The notes: generated by a model not told the origin, from the sequence alone. A stretch of 64,000 nt of DNA from Rhodothermales bacterium (GCA_951812345.1 OX638295.1:2753623-2817622); one strand, 5' to 3'; positions 47,858 to 56,484 are shown, numbered from the stretch's first letter. Translations and numbers: made by a program.

Positions 47858-48334
47858 TTAATGTTCTGCCAGCTCGGTTGTATACGGTTTGATTTTCCTC
47901 GTTTCCTTGAAGGTGCTCAGTACAATGCTGGTCGAGGTACCATGCACCCCGGGCAGCGACTGGATTTTCGACAGGAGCTGTTCGAGGGTGGTCGTGTTCC
48001 GGGAGCGCACCTTTAGTATGTGAGATCCCTCCCCGGTAATCGAATGCACCTCCTGCACTTCCGGGAAAACAAGAACCTCGTTCACGAAATTGTCGTAATT
48101 CACAGATCCGTCCACGGTTACGCGAATAAAGGAGGTGATGTCGATGTGGAACCGTTTCGGGGCGATCACGGCGTGATAGCCTGTGATCACTCCCCGTTCT
48201 TCGAGTTTGCGCATGCGCTCACTAACGGAGGGCACGGAAAGCCCTACGATTTCTGCGATAGCGTTGCGTTTCATCCGCCCGCTATCCTGTAGCAGTTCAA
48301 GAATGGTGACATCGATCTTGTCGATTTGGTGCAT
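47858..48334 (-). CDS. Lrp/AsnC-family transcriptional regulator
   Basis: A 158-residue regulator with an N-terminal winged helix-turn-helix (MHQIDKIDVTILELLQDSGR, then NAIAEIVGLSVPSVSERMRK) and a C-terminal RAM ligand-binding domain (about residues 70-145). Family members respond to amino acids. Located directly upstream of glnN on the same strand, it probably controls that gene and itself. The 281-bp interval upstream (48335-48615), between it and the divergent TIM-barrel gene, carries an AT-rich stretch and a GATGCA-ggta-TGCATC inverted repeat (48428-48443), a possible operator. Confidence 0.93.
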   Translation of the reverse strand: MHQIDKIDVTILELLQDSGRMKRNAIAEIVGLSVPSVSERMRKLEERGVITGYHAVIAPKRFHIDITSFIRVTVDGSVNYDNFVNEVLVFPEVQEVHSITGEGSHILKVRSRNTTTLEQLLSKIQSLPGVHGTSTSIVLSTFKETRKIKPYTTELAEH

Positions 48335-48427
48335 AGCGTTAGCGTTGTTGGGGGAGTTGGATTGTGGCAGCGATTTTTGATCTTTTGCGGCAAATTCGGC
48401 ACCATTCTATTAACTAATTTAGGAAAA

Positions 48428-48443
48428 GATGCAGGTATGCATC
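48428..48443. promoter_or_regulatory. Inverted repeat in the divergent intergenic region
   Basis: GATGCA-ggta-TGCATC, a perfect 6-bp inverted repeat, in the AT-rich DNA between the Lrp-family gene and the divergent TIM-barrel gene. It is a candidate regulator binding site, with no direct support. Confidence 0.35.
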
Positions 48444-48615
48444 CATAAAATTATATTTTTAACCCATTTTTTGCATACAGGCCTGGATTTGCATTCGTCG
48501 AGAGGCGACTCGTGGCGGGGCGCTCGCGATGCATACGAACATGCAGGGCATCCAAACGTACCCATGCGGGATATAAAACGCCTCGGCCATTTGAGCAATT
48601 AACCAAGGGAACGTC

Positions 48616-49563
48616 ATGCACCGCAGAGATTTTGTCCGGCGTACAGCCGCCGCAGGAGGGCTTCTTGGAATGGGGGCTGTTGCTCCTGCGAAGGCGCTGG
48701 CGCCGATGATGGAGTTGGGTCGTGGGCCGGGTAACCGGATTGGTGTATCCACCTATTCGTTCTGGCGTTTTGCAGGAGACAGGGAAGACTACCCGATCGC
48801 TTCCTGTATCGAACAGGCCGCGGATATGGGCTTTGACGGCGTGGAGATCCTCCATGTCCAGATGGGTTCCGAGGAGAATGCCCATTTGCAGATGCTCAAG
48901 CGCAAAGCCATCGAGTCGGGGTTGGACCTGATGGGATTTTCGACGCATCAGGGATTCGTATCGCCGGATGCAGGGAGGCGTCAGGAGAATGTGGACAGGA
49001 CAAAGCACCAGATCGATATAGCCTCTGCACTGGGGATTCCCACCATGCGCATCAATACCGGGCGCTGGGGTACGAGCGAATCATTCAATGCATTGATGGC
49101 CAACCGGGGCATCGAGCCGCCGCTCGAAGGATATACGGACGAGGAAGCGTTCGAGTGGGTAATCGAGGCCATCGGTTCCTGCATCGATCACGCTGCGGAG
49201 AAAGGGGTCGTGCTTGGACTGGAGAATCATTGGGGCCTCGGGCGTACGCCCGAAGGGGTGCTCCGCATTGTCCAGGCCATTGACTCCCCCTGGCTTCAGG
49301 TCACTCTGGATACGGGTAATTTCCTGGAGGATCCTTACGACAAGCTGGCTATGCTGGCGCCGTACGCCGTGCTCGTACAGGCCAAGACATATTACGGCGG
49401 CGGCACGTGGTATACGCTCGATCTGGATTACGACCGCATTGCGCAGATCATGCGCGACGCCGGTTTTCGGGGATATGTTTCACTGGAATTCGAGGGAAAG
49501 GAAGACCCTAACGTAGCGATTCCGAAGAGTCTGGCGCTATTGCGCAACGCGTTCGGGGCGTAG
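48616..49563 (+). CDS. Tat-exported sugar phosphate isomerase/epimerase-like TIM-barrel protein
   Basis: A 315-residue xylose-isomerase-like (AP endonuclease family 2) barrel. The N-terminus, MHRRDFVRRTAAAGGLLGMG, is a twin-arginine signal, so the folded protein is exported, often with a bound metal. Core pieces include GFDGVEILHVQMG, GLENHWGLGRTPEGV and LDTGNFLEDPYD, and the closing strand has VSLEFEGKED. The substrate is unknown; relatives include hydroxypyruvate isomerases and inosose dehydratases. A tRNA gene follows 50 bp downstream. Confidence 0.88.
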   Translation: MHRRDFVRRTAAAGGLLGMGAVAPAKALAPMMELGRGPGNRIGVSTYSFWRFAGDREDYPIASCIEQAADMGFDGVEILHVQMGSEENAHLQMLKRKAIESGLDLMGFSTHQGFVSPDAGRRQENVDRTKHQIDIASALGIPTMRINTGRWGTSESFNALMANRGIEPPLEGYTDEEAFEWVIEAIGSCIDHAAEKGVVLGLENHWGLGRTPEGVLRIVQAIDSPWLQVTLDTGNFLEDPYDKLAMLAPYAVLVQAKTYYGGGTWYTLDLDYDRIAQIMRDAGFRGYVSLEFEGKEDPNVAIPKSLALLRNAFGA

Positions 49564-49613
49564 CCGGATCGTAATCCGTTGTTGGGCAGTAGGATGCCGT
49601 TCAATACTTGTCC

Positions 49614-49686
49614 GGGCCCGTAGCTCAGTGGTTAGAGCAGTGGACTCATAATCCATTGGTCGTAGGTTCGAACCCTACCGGGCCCA
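49614..49686 (+). tRNA. tRNA with CAT anticodon, probably tRNA-Ile2 (lysidine type) or elongator Met
   Basis: Complete cloverleaf: acceptor GGGCCCG/CGGGCCC, D-arm TAGCTCAGTGGTTAGAGCA, anticodon stem TGGA/TCCA with loop containing CAT, and T-arm GTAGGTTCGAACCCTAC. The D-arm and the TTGGTC variable region resemble E. coli ileX more than elongator metT, so I favour tRNA-Ile2. It is not an initiator (no C1-A72 mismatch). CCA is not encoded. Confidence 0.9.
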
Positions 49687-49695
49687 CATTCCGGC

Positions 49696-49728
49696 AACGC
49701 CGGAGCCGGGGACGGTTCCGGCGTTTTC
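49696..49728 (+). terminator. Intrinsic terminator after the tRNA gene
   Basis: AACGCCGGA / TCCGGCGTT, a perfect 9-bp stem with a 12-nt loop, ends in TTTTCT. It lies 10 bp downstream of the tRNA and touches the 3' end of the oppositely oriented esterase gene. Confidence 0.8.
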
Positions 49729-51320
49729 TATGGAGCCGCACACGCGAAGCTGTCCGCGTCGTCGGTATCGCCCTCTCCGTCGTAGACTGCGCGTTGCGGG
49801 TAGGGGCACAGGGGGCGGGTCCGAACGACTTCCCGGGACAGGTTCCTTTTCACCGCTACGATACGTTCGGGCGCCTTGCCCTCTTCCACCCAGTCTGTCA
49901 GCACGTTCAGCCAGTTCACCTCTCCAGGCCCGGGGCCGCCGCCGCAATGAAGGACGCCGGGCATCATGAACAGGCGGAAGTGATCGCGCACATCGGGATC
50001 GAGCCGCTCCGCTTCCTCGAAATACCGGATACTGGCCAGCGCGCTTAGCGCAGCGTCGGACCAACCGTGCCACAGAATCAGTTTGTGCCCTTCACCGGCA
50101 AAGTCGCTCAGGTCCGGATCCGTGGCGTCCATGAACGCCGAGGCGTAGGAGGCGGATTGCTCCCACGACAAGAAATCGTAGCCCGCATAGTCCCAGTCCG
50201 GATCTGCGAAGACGAGGTACTTCGCATAGTTCATCGCAAATGCCCAGTGCAGGCTCGGCGCCGTTTCTCCTGAATCCCGGTAAAAATCCTCGAATTTTCC
50301 GGTGATCCAGTTTATCCAGCCCCCTGGAGTTCCTTCCCCTCCAAAGGAGAAGCCAACGAAAAACGGCCCTTCCTCGTTGACGGGCGGTGCATACACGGTC
50401 CGGATGGCTTCCAGTTGCTCCTCGGTAAAGCAAGGCGCCGCGTCTTCATCCGCATTGCCTGTGCATGTCGGCAGGGAGGCGAGGTCGAACGGGCACATGC
50501 GAGGGTCTTCCATGACGCCGTCGCGCACGCCGTCGAGCGCATCGCATTCGTCCAGAATGGCGTCTTCCAGAAAGTAGAGGTGTTCCAGCGATACGAGGGG
50601 CGTGCCGGTTTGGGAAGGATCGGGATAGAGTTTCTGCATATTCTGCAACCCTTCCGCCATAATGTTGGTCCAGTCGAAGGCCGGGGCGCCGGACGATATA
50701 CCGTCGAAATCTTCCGGATAACGCTGTGCTTCCATGAGGGCCTGTCCGCCGCCCCGCGAACACCCGAGGAAGTAAGAATAGTCGATGTCCGACCCGTAAT
50801 GGGTCCGGATGATCGCTTTCGCCGTTTCAGCCGTACGGTGCACGGCCAGGTGCCCGAAGTTGATCTGACGTTCCGGGTGGCCAAGCGCCCACGAGGCGTC
50901 CGTACCACCCCCTTCATGCCCGGTATCGGTTCCCACCGTGGCGTATCCGGAATGCACCGACCACCGGGCTGCATTCTGGATAGACCCCACATAGCCTCCG
51001 CCGCCGCCCATGGCGAACCGGCCGTTCCAGGTCTCCGGCAAGAGGAGTTCGAAGCGAATTTCCCGGCCGATGACCCCTTCTACCCGGCAATGCGGCGCCT
51101 CGCCCGTTTCATTCCCTTTTCCGCCGGGTTCTATGACCGCGGCCTCGACGATCCGTACGTCGGGAAGACGCAGGGCGGCGAGATCGGAGCACGTTTCCTG
51201 CGCGGTCGCAGAACGGCCCCCGAACAGGAAGGCGGCGACAAGCAGCGCCGAAGAAAGAAAACGGAAACAGTCTCGCCGGCGGGAACGGATCGGGGTAACG
51301 GATTTTGGGAAGGCGGACAT
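49728..51320 (-). CDS. Tannase/feruloyl esterase family protein
   Basis: A 530-residue secreted serine esterase. After an N-terminal signal (about residues 20-41, SATAQ) the alpha/beta-hydrolase core carries the nucleophile S188 in GCSRGGGQA, directly after C187. A conserved H-C pair near VLHCGGGPG probably provides the catalytic histidine and the disulfide partner, the CS-D-HC arrangement of this family. The aspartate is likely in HGWSDAALS. Substrates include feruloylated polysaccharides, gallate esters and MHET-like compounds. The next gene upstream (an Nramp-like transporter) is 40 bp away on the same strand. Confidence 0.88.
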   Translation of the reverse strand: MSAFPKSVTPIRSRRRDCFRFLSSALLVAAFLFGGRSATAQETCSDLAALRLPDVRIVEAAVIEPGGKGNETGEAPHCRVEGVIGREIRFELLLPETWNGRFAMGGGGGYVGSIQNAARWSVHSGYATVGTDTGHEGGGTDASWALGHPERQINFGHLAVHRTAETAKAIIRTHYGSDIDYSYFLGCSRGGGQALMEAQRYPEDFDGISSGAPAFDWTNIMAEGLQNMQKLYPDPSQTGTPLVSLEHLYFLEDAILDECDALDGVRDGVMEDPRMCPFDLASLPTCTGNADEDAAPCFTEEQLEAIRTVYAPPVNEEGPFFVGFSFGGEGTPGGWINWITGKFEDFYRDSGETAPSLHWAFAMNYAKYLVFADPDWDYAGYDFLSWEQSASYASAFMDATDPDLSDFAGEGHKLILWHGWSDAALSALASIRYFEEAERLDPDVRDHFRLFMMPGVLHCGGGPGPGEVNWLNVLTDWVEEGKAPERIVAVKRNLSREVVRTRPLCPYPQRAVYDGEGDTDDADSFACAAP

Positions 51321-51359
51321 GTGTGTGGAGCCTGGAGACGAGAGGAATGGGTAATGGGT

Positions 51360-52739
51360 TTAGAATACGCGAAACAGGCCGTAAAGCGCCACCATCACGA
51401 TGGAAACGATACTGATCCAGAATAGCGTGTCATAGACGCGCCCCGGCTTGAGTACTTCGGGGAGATTGCGGTATCGGAAATGCAGCACGGCGAAAACCAC
51501 AAGCAGCAGGATGACGGTGGTGATAGCGCCGCCGATAGCGACCATGATGGCCGGTAGCCTGATGAGCAGGAAAAGCGCGGCCCATACCAGAGGAATGATC
51601 CAGGCGAGCCATCCGATAGCGTTCCGTCGCGCCCTTGTTTCCTTGAAGTCGAACCACCCGATCTGCCCGAAAGCGTCTGCAAACAGGCGGGTCCAGATGG
51701 CAAGCGCGCCAAACAGCGTGGAAAAGAGCACCGTGAACGCGCCCGCGAGAAAAAGTGCGCCTGCCCAGTCTCCGAGGCTCTGCGTATAGATCCGCGAAAG
51801 CGTGTTCACCAGTTCCATACCCTCGGGGAGAAGCCCCTGTCGATACAGAATCGCGGCGCCCAGCAGATAGAACGCCGCGGTGGTGACCGTGTACACGATC
51901 ATTGCCGCTATAGCGTCCAGGTACAGGACGCGAATCCAGCCCTTTGCCCGACGTATCCAGGCAGGGGTCGCCTCGTACGGGCCGGTATGCGCCGCATACC
52001 CCTTCTCGATCAGCCAGTAATTGTAGGCCAGAATCTCGTCGCCTCCGACACCCGTAATGCCGAATGCGCCTATCGCAATGAGCACCACCCCAGGGGGAAG
52101 TTGAAAACCGAATCCCCCCAGAATATCCTCTGCGGAAAACTGGAACGGCGTGAACTGCACGGCGACGACGCAAAACACGGTCAGCAGCGTGAACAGGCCG
52201 ATCAGCGTTAGGGAAAGTTTCTCGATAGGGGCATACCGGCCGTGCTGGATAATGATCGATACGGCTACGCTGGCCGCAAGACACCAGACCACCACCGGAA
52301 CCTGCGGGAAAACAAGGGCCAGTACGAGCGCCGTGCCGCCGATGACGCCGCCGACCTGCATCGTCTTGAGCACCATCAGGGTAAGCCAGGTCCAGATGGT
52401 CCAGCTGGCCTTCCCGAAACGAGGGCCCGGCAAGCTGTTCAGCGCCTCCATCGTGGACTGGCCGGAATAGATGGCATGCTTGCCGAACTCCACCTGAACA
52501 GCCACCTTCACGAGGCAACTGACAAGGATGATCCAGAACATGACGAATCCGGCTTCCGCGCCCAGCCGCGTGGTAGCGATCAATTCGCCGGAGCCGACAA
52601 TGGACGCCGACAGGATGAACCCCGGCCCAAGGTAACGCAGCCGCCCGGTGAAGGTGGTCGGCGGTTCTTTTACCCTATCCGGCGAGAGCCGGTACGGATT
52701 GATTTCCGGGGGTGTTCTGGAATCCTTGTCGCGCGCCAT
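51360..52739 (-). CDS. Divergent Nramp-family membrane transporter
   Basis: About 459 residues with roughly eleven hydrophobic segments and an Nramp-like opening (LRYLGPGFILSASIVGSGEL). Canonical Nramp metal sites are absent: the first-helix DPGN motif is replaced by GSGEL (residues 49-53), and the sixth-helix MPH is replaced by a GVGGDE...AYNYW segment. It is therefore unlikely to carry Mn/Fe in the usual way. The start is the ATG at 52739, not 52796, because the upstream part of the frame is unrelated. It precedes the esterase gene. Confidence 0.78.
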   Translation of the reverse strand: MARDKDSRTPPEINPYRLSPDRVKEPPTTFTGRLRYLGPGFILSASIVGSGELIATTRLGAEAGFVMFWIILVSCLVKVAVQVEFGKHAIYSGQSTMEALNSLPGPRFGKASWTIWTWLTLMVLKTMQVGGVIGGTALVLALVFPQVPVVVWCLAASVAVSIIIQHGRYAPIEKLSLTLIGLFTLLTVFCVVAVQFTPFQFSAEDILGGFGFQLPPGVVLIAIGAFGITGVGGDEILAYNYWLIEKGYAAHTGPYEATPAWIRRAKGWIRVLYLDAIAAMIVYTVTTAAFYLLGAAILYRQGLLPEGMELVNTLSRIYTQSLGDWAGALFLAGAFTVLFSTLFGALAIWTRLFADAFGQIGWFDFKETRARRNAIGWLAWIIPLVWAALFLLIRLPAIMVAIGGAITTVILLLVVFAVLHFRYRNLPEVLKPGRVYDTLFWISIVSIVMVALYGLFRVF

Positions 52740-52811
52740 ACAGGGCAATATACCCTGTGCAGCGCAAAAACGGTGGGGGTTTGGCGGAACGGGCACGGAT
52801 GCTTACTATTA

Positions 52812-52874
52812 GGATACTCTGATCAAAACCATTTCACTCAGCCTCTGAACTTCGCGGACTTAATCAGAGTATTC
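52812..52874. repeat. Complete 63-bp GGATACTCTGAT element
   Basis: Begins GGATACTCTGATCAAAACC and ends CTTAATCAGAGTATTC, giving terminal inverted repeats of about 12 bp with one mismatch, and an interior that includes CACTCAGCCTCTGAACTTCG. It lies between the Nramp-like gene start and the DUF3224 gene (72 bp before its ATG). This is the compact complete form of the family. Confidence 0.85.
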
Positions 52875-52946
52875 TGCAATGGTAACACAAGATGATTCCG
52901 TCAGGACGTATACTTTTCGCCCCGCCAGGCACCCGCAAATAATATC

Positions 52947-53360
52947 ATGGAAGCCCACTCCACATTCGACGTCACCGGATGGGACGCCTCGCCCTATGAC
53001 CGTCCCGAAGAAGGCCCCGAATTGACCCGCGTGACCATTCGGAAAAAATTCCGGGGTGATCTCGACGGGGAAAGCACCGGCGAAGGGCTTTTTTGCGGAC
53101 TGGGCGATCTGGAAGCCGGCGCGGGATATGTCGTTTCGGAAAAAGTGACAGGAACCCTTGCCGGACGAACCGGCACATTCGTTTTGCAGCACGGAGGCAT
53201 CATGGGACCGGGCATGGCGCCGCACGCATTCGGGAATGTGGTGCCCGGATCGGGCACCGGCGAACTGGTCGGCCTCGGCGGCAAAATGGAAATTAGCCGC
53301 ACAGAGGACGGCGTGCATACGCTGACCCTGAAATACGCTTTTGCCGGAGACGCCGCATGA
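52947..53360 (+). CDS. DUF3224 family protein
   Basis: A 137-residue protein whose pattern fits DUF3224: TFDVTGWDASPYD at the start, FVLQHGGIMG near residue 75, and VVPGSGTGELVGLGGKM. These proteins form a small allene-oxide-cyclase-like beta-barrel of unknown function. No signal peptide is present. It lies alone between a repeat element and the PHP gene. Confidence 0.85.
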   Translation: MEAHSTFDVTGWDASPYDRPEEGPELTRVTIRKKFRGDLDGESTGEGLFCGLGDLEAGAGYVVSEKVTGTLAGRTGTFVLQHGGIMGPGMAPHAFGNVVPGSGTGELVGLGGKMEISRTEDGVHTLTLKYAFAGDAA

Positions 53361-53425
53361 CGTTGCCGGTATTGCCTGGCATACAAGCCCGGACATACCG
53401 GGCCGTCCCCGCCCTGCGCATTATT

Positions 53426-53460
53426 TAATAACTTCTTATAAGTTATTAATCAGAGTATCC
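53426..53460 (+). repeat. AT-rich hairpin fused to a repeat end
   Basis: A perfect inverted repeat, TAATAACTT-CTTAT-AAGTTATTA (53426-53448), runs into TTAATCAGAGTATCC (53446-53460), the right end of the GGATACTCTGAT family. The PHP-gene start is 16 bp downstream. Confidence 0.75.
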
Positions 53461-53476
53461 CATACCCTATAGCCCC

Positions 53477-54715
53477 ATGCGCCGTCTTTGCTGTTTCCTT
53501 GCCCTGCTTCTGATGACCGTTCCCGTCGCCGGAGCGCAACATACACAGCACGCCGACAGCCGCGCTATCGAGTTTCCCGACGTACCGGGATACCATACGC
53601 TGGTCTGCGATCTCCACACCCACACGGTGTTCTCCGACGGGAGCGTCTGGCCTGACATCCGCGTGCAGGAAGCGCTGCGCGACGGGCTCGACTGCCTTGC
53701 GATTACCGATCACATCGAATACCAACCGCATATCGAGGACATTCCGCATCCGGACCGCAACCGGAGTTACGATCTGGCTGCGCAAGTGGTCGAAAGAATG
53801 ATGGAGGACGAGCAGGAAGAGGCGGAAAACGAAGAAGCGGAGGGAGAGGAAGAGGCAGACGAGAATGAAGAAGAAAACGTACCCCTTCTCGTCCTGCGGG
53901 GAGCGGAGATTACGCGGGCCATGCCGCCGGGTCATATAAACGCCGTCTTGCTGGGAGACGTCAATCCCGTCCGGGTGGACTCCTCCGCAGATGCGATCCG
54001 CGAGGCCAACCGGCAAGGAGCGTTCGTCTTCTGGAATCATCCGAGTTGGCCGGCGCAAAAACCGGATGCGATTGCAGAACTCACCGACATGCATCGCGAG
54101 TTGATCGCCGAGGGACTGCTGCATGGCATCGAGGTGGTCAACGAACAATGGTATTCGGACGAGGCGCTCCAGATCGCCCTCGACCACAATCTCGCCATCC
54201 TTGGGACCTCCGACATTCATGGCCTGATAGACTGGACCTTCGATGTGCCCGGAGGCGGCCACCGGTCCGCCACGCTCGTTTTTGCGACGGATCGTTCTCT
54301 CGAAGCCATCGGAGAGGCGTTCCGGATGCGGCGCACGGTAGCATGGTTCAAAGATATTCTGATCGGCAGGCCGGAGCACGTGCAGCCGCTGATCGAGGCG
54401 TCGCTCTCGATAAAGACCGCGGAATACGGCGAAGACAACTCTGTGCTCCATGTAGCTATCGAAAACACGTCCGACGCGGCATTTACGCTGCGCAACCGGT
54501 CGGAATACACCTTCGCCGATGCGACGGACCTGATCGTCTTAGAGGCGCATGCCGTTACATGGCTGGAGGTCAAGACCGGCGAACGGGGGTTTCGCCACGA
54601 TCTCGTTTTCGAGGTGCTCAATGCCGTCACGGCGCCCTCCACGCATCCCGAATGGGCATTGACCATCGAGGTGGAAGAAATGAGGGAAAGCGAGGCGGAA
54701 GAGGAAGGGGAATAA
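53477..54715 (+). CDS. Secreted PHP-domain phosphoesterase-like protein
   Basis: A 412-residue exported protein (signal to about residue 20, PVAGA) with a PHP domain. The metal ligands are visible as H47-x-H49 (DLHTHTVFSDG), D78-H79 (ITDHIEY), E144 (RGAEI) and a C-terminal-side D-I-H (TSDIHG). PHP enzymes hydrolyse phosphoesters with a di- or trinuclear metal centre. The C-terminal third resembles a small beta-domain often fused to PHP in Bacteroidota. An acidic, Glu-rich insertion (about 108-134) and a Glu-rich tail are unusual. Its 3' end is duplicated at 56406-56484. Confidence 0.88.
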   Translation: MRRLCCFLALLLMTVPVAGAQHTQHADSRAIEFPDVPGYHTLVCDLHTHTVFSDGSVWPDIRVQEALRDGLDCLAITDHIEYQPHIEDIPHPDRNRSYDLAAQVVERMMEDEQEEAENEEAEGEEEADENEEENVPLLVLRGAEITRAMPPGHINAVLLGDVNPVRVDSSADAIREANRQGAFVFWNHPSWPAQKPDAIAELTDMHRELIAEGLLHGIEVVNEQWYSDEALQIALDHNLAILGTSDIHGLIDWTFDVPGGGHRSATLVFATDRSLEAIGEAFRMRRTVAWFKDILIGRPEHVQPLIEASLSIKTAEYGEDNSVLHVAIENTSDAAFTLRNRSEYTFADATDLIVLEAHAVTWLEVKTGERGFRHDLVFEVLNAVTAPSTHPEWALTIEVEEMRESEAEEEGE

Positions 54716-54796
54716 GCGGTAGCGAACCCGCATTGGGCCACTGGCGGTCATGAAATGCAACAAGATCCGCTAAACCGTATGGTTGGCGGGGCGTTT

Positions 54797-56041
54797 TCAC
54801 GACCACATTGCGTCGGCCGGGACCGCCCACAAGTTGCTATCGAAAGGCGCAATTCGATTGCCCCGATAAAGGACTATTCCACAGACAAAATCATCCTGTG
54901 CTTGCTGCCGCAATATTTTTAATCCTTTGAAGTGGTTTTCCGTTACGGCATCCCGGTTTTTAACCTCGATGGCCGCCAATTTTCCATTCGGACTTTCCAG
55001 TACGAAGTCCACTTCTTTCCCATCGCTTGTTCTGAAGTGATACAACTCCGCGATACCTCCCGCCGCAGATAGCTGCTTGACAAGTTCCGTAGCGACAAAG
55101 TTTTCCAGAACTTGTCCGAACCTGTGCGGATCGTTGACTTCAGACTGCGCGAGATCGATTCGCTGCAAATGACAGAGCAGCGAGGCATCGACAAGGTAGT
55201 TTTTCGGCGCCTTGACCAAACGCTTGCCGATATTGCGAAACCAGGGTTTTATGTCCATCGTCAGGAACATCATTTGCAGGAGAACGCGGTAATTTTTGGA
55301 CGTTACGGCGTTCAGCCCGATCATTCTTGCAATATCGGCTTCATTGACCAGTTCTCCCGCCCGACCTGCGAGCGTCTTGAGCAGGTTCGGCAATATTCCC
55401 AGCTTCGCAATATCCGCGATCTGCCGCACATCTCTTTGCAGTATTGTGGTTATGTAGCTCTCGAACCATTGCCGACGAGCGGTTTCGTCCTGAGTCGAAA
55501 TTTCGGGGAAGGTGGCTCTCCGGATAGCATCCGTCAGGGTTCCGTTTTTTTGTATCGCGCCGGGGCGGAAACGATTCTCCATAAGACAGGGCAGGAAGCT
55601 GCCCGATCCCCCCGAAACCTCCAACGCGGACAACGGGTAAAGCGTCAGGACGCTCATGCGGCCCACCAGGGCGTCGGCCAATCCGGGCAGCGCCAGGATA
55701 TTAGAGGACCCGGTCAGCAGATACTGACCGTTTGCGGCTTGTTTGTTCTTCAGGCGGGCCTCATCGACCATCGCTTTGAGTGCGCGGAACAACCCCGGCG
55801 CCATTTGCACTTCGTCGAGGATCAGGCGGCCTTTCCAGGCGCGCAGAAAACTTTCGGGATGGGCGTGCGCCGCGCCCAGCATGGTGGCTTCGTCGAAAGT
55901 CACGTAGTCCGCGGGCCATTCGTTAGCGGCAAGCCTCAGCGCCAGCGTGCTTTTTCCCGCTTGCCGAGGACCGGCTACGTATACGACCGGGAAAACCCGC
56001 AAAGCTTCCAGAACAGTTTTGTTCAGACTTCGCTCGATCAT
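54797..56041 (-). CDS. AAA+ ATPase with DUF4143 domain
   Basis: A 414-residue protein with Walker A GPRQAGKST at 24-32 and Walker B RLILDEVQM at 72-80, then a DUF4143 nuclease-like C-terminal region (EVDFVLE...LAAIEVKNRDA). These proteins are frequent accessory genes with no settled function; links to toxin-antitoxin or mobile-element biology have been proposed. It is monocistronic, convergent with the PHP gene, and embedded between duplicated PHP DNA and a repeat element, consistent with recent insertion. Confidence 0.92.
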   Translation of the reverse strand: MIERSLNKTVLEALRVFPVVYVAGPRQAGKSTLALRLAANEWPADYVTFDEATMLGAAHAHPESFLRAWKGRLILDEVQMAPGLFRALKAMVDEARLKNKQAANGQYLLTGSSNILALPGLADALVGRMSVLTLYPLSALEVSGGSGSFLPCLMENRFRPGAIQKNGTLTDAIRRATFPEISTQDETARRQWFESYITTILQRDVRQIADIAKLGILPNLLKTLAGRAGELVNEADIARMIGLNAVTSKNYRVLLQMMFLTMDIKPWFRNIGKRLVKAPKNYLVDASLLCHLQRIDLAQSEVNDPHRFGQVLENFVATELVKQLSAAGGIAELYHFRTSDGKEVDFVLESPNGKLAAIEVKNRDAVTENHFKGLKILRQQAQDDFVCGIVLYRGNRIAPFDSNLWAVPADAMWS

Positions 56042-56082
56042 CGCGTTCGCTATTCGTTGCGTGTACCGTGTGCAAATATCAA

Positions 56083-56331
56083 GGATACTCCGATCAAAAC
56101 CGCTTCGCTCAGCACGTCACGTCCGCAACGTACGGTCACATTCCATCGTTGCAATCAGCGGGAAATACTGCGGATTCGGGGCATCGCAGACGTGAAGCGC
56201 CCTTCGGGAGGCCGCGAGGGGCACGCTGGCTGTGTCATTCCTCATTACGTGGGGCCTGCCACGTTTCTTCGTCATTCCTTGCCGGCGCACCCCTCTCAGC
56301 CTCTGAATTTCGCAGATTTAATCAGGATATT
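56083..56331. repeat. Long 249-bp GGATACTCTGAT element (MITE-like)
   Basis: Left end GGATACTCCGATCAAAACC, continuing through CTTCGCTCAGCACGTCACG; right end CTCAGCCTCTGAATTTCG through TTTAATCAGGATATT. Both ends match the 63-bp copy at 52812, whose halves are here separated by about 190 bp of other DNA. No open frame in it looks coding, so it is non-autonomous. It sits just outside the DUF4143 gene start. Confidence 0.8.
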
Positions 56332-56405
56332 ACAAAGATACAATTTACATTTTATAAAAGTAAAATTTATTTTTGCAAGATTTTGGGACGTGCCAAGTGG
56401 TTCGG

Positions 56406-56484
56406 AGCGCTCTCCACGCATCCCGAATGGGCATTGACCATCGAGGTGGAAGAGATGAGAGAAGGGGAGGCGGAAGAGGAATAG
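56406..56484 (+). pseudogene. Duplicate of the PHP-gene 3' end
   Basis: Encodes STHPEWALTIEVEEMREGEA followed by EEE and a stop, nearly identical to the C-terminus of the PHP protein (54636-54715), with a few base differences. Nothing else of the gene is present. The remaining part of the 518-bp gap (56042-56559) consists of the MITE-like element and an AT-rich stretch at 56332-56380. Confidence 0.8.
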
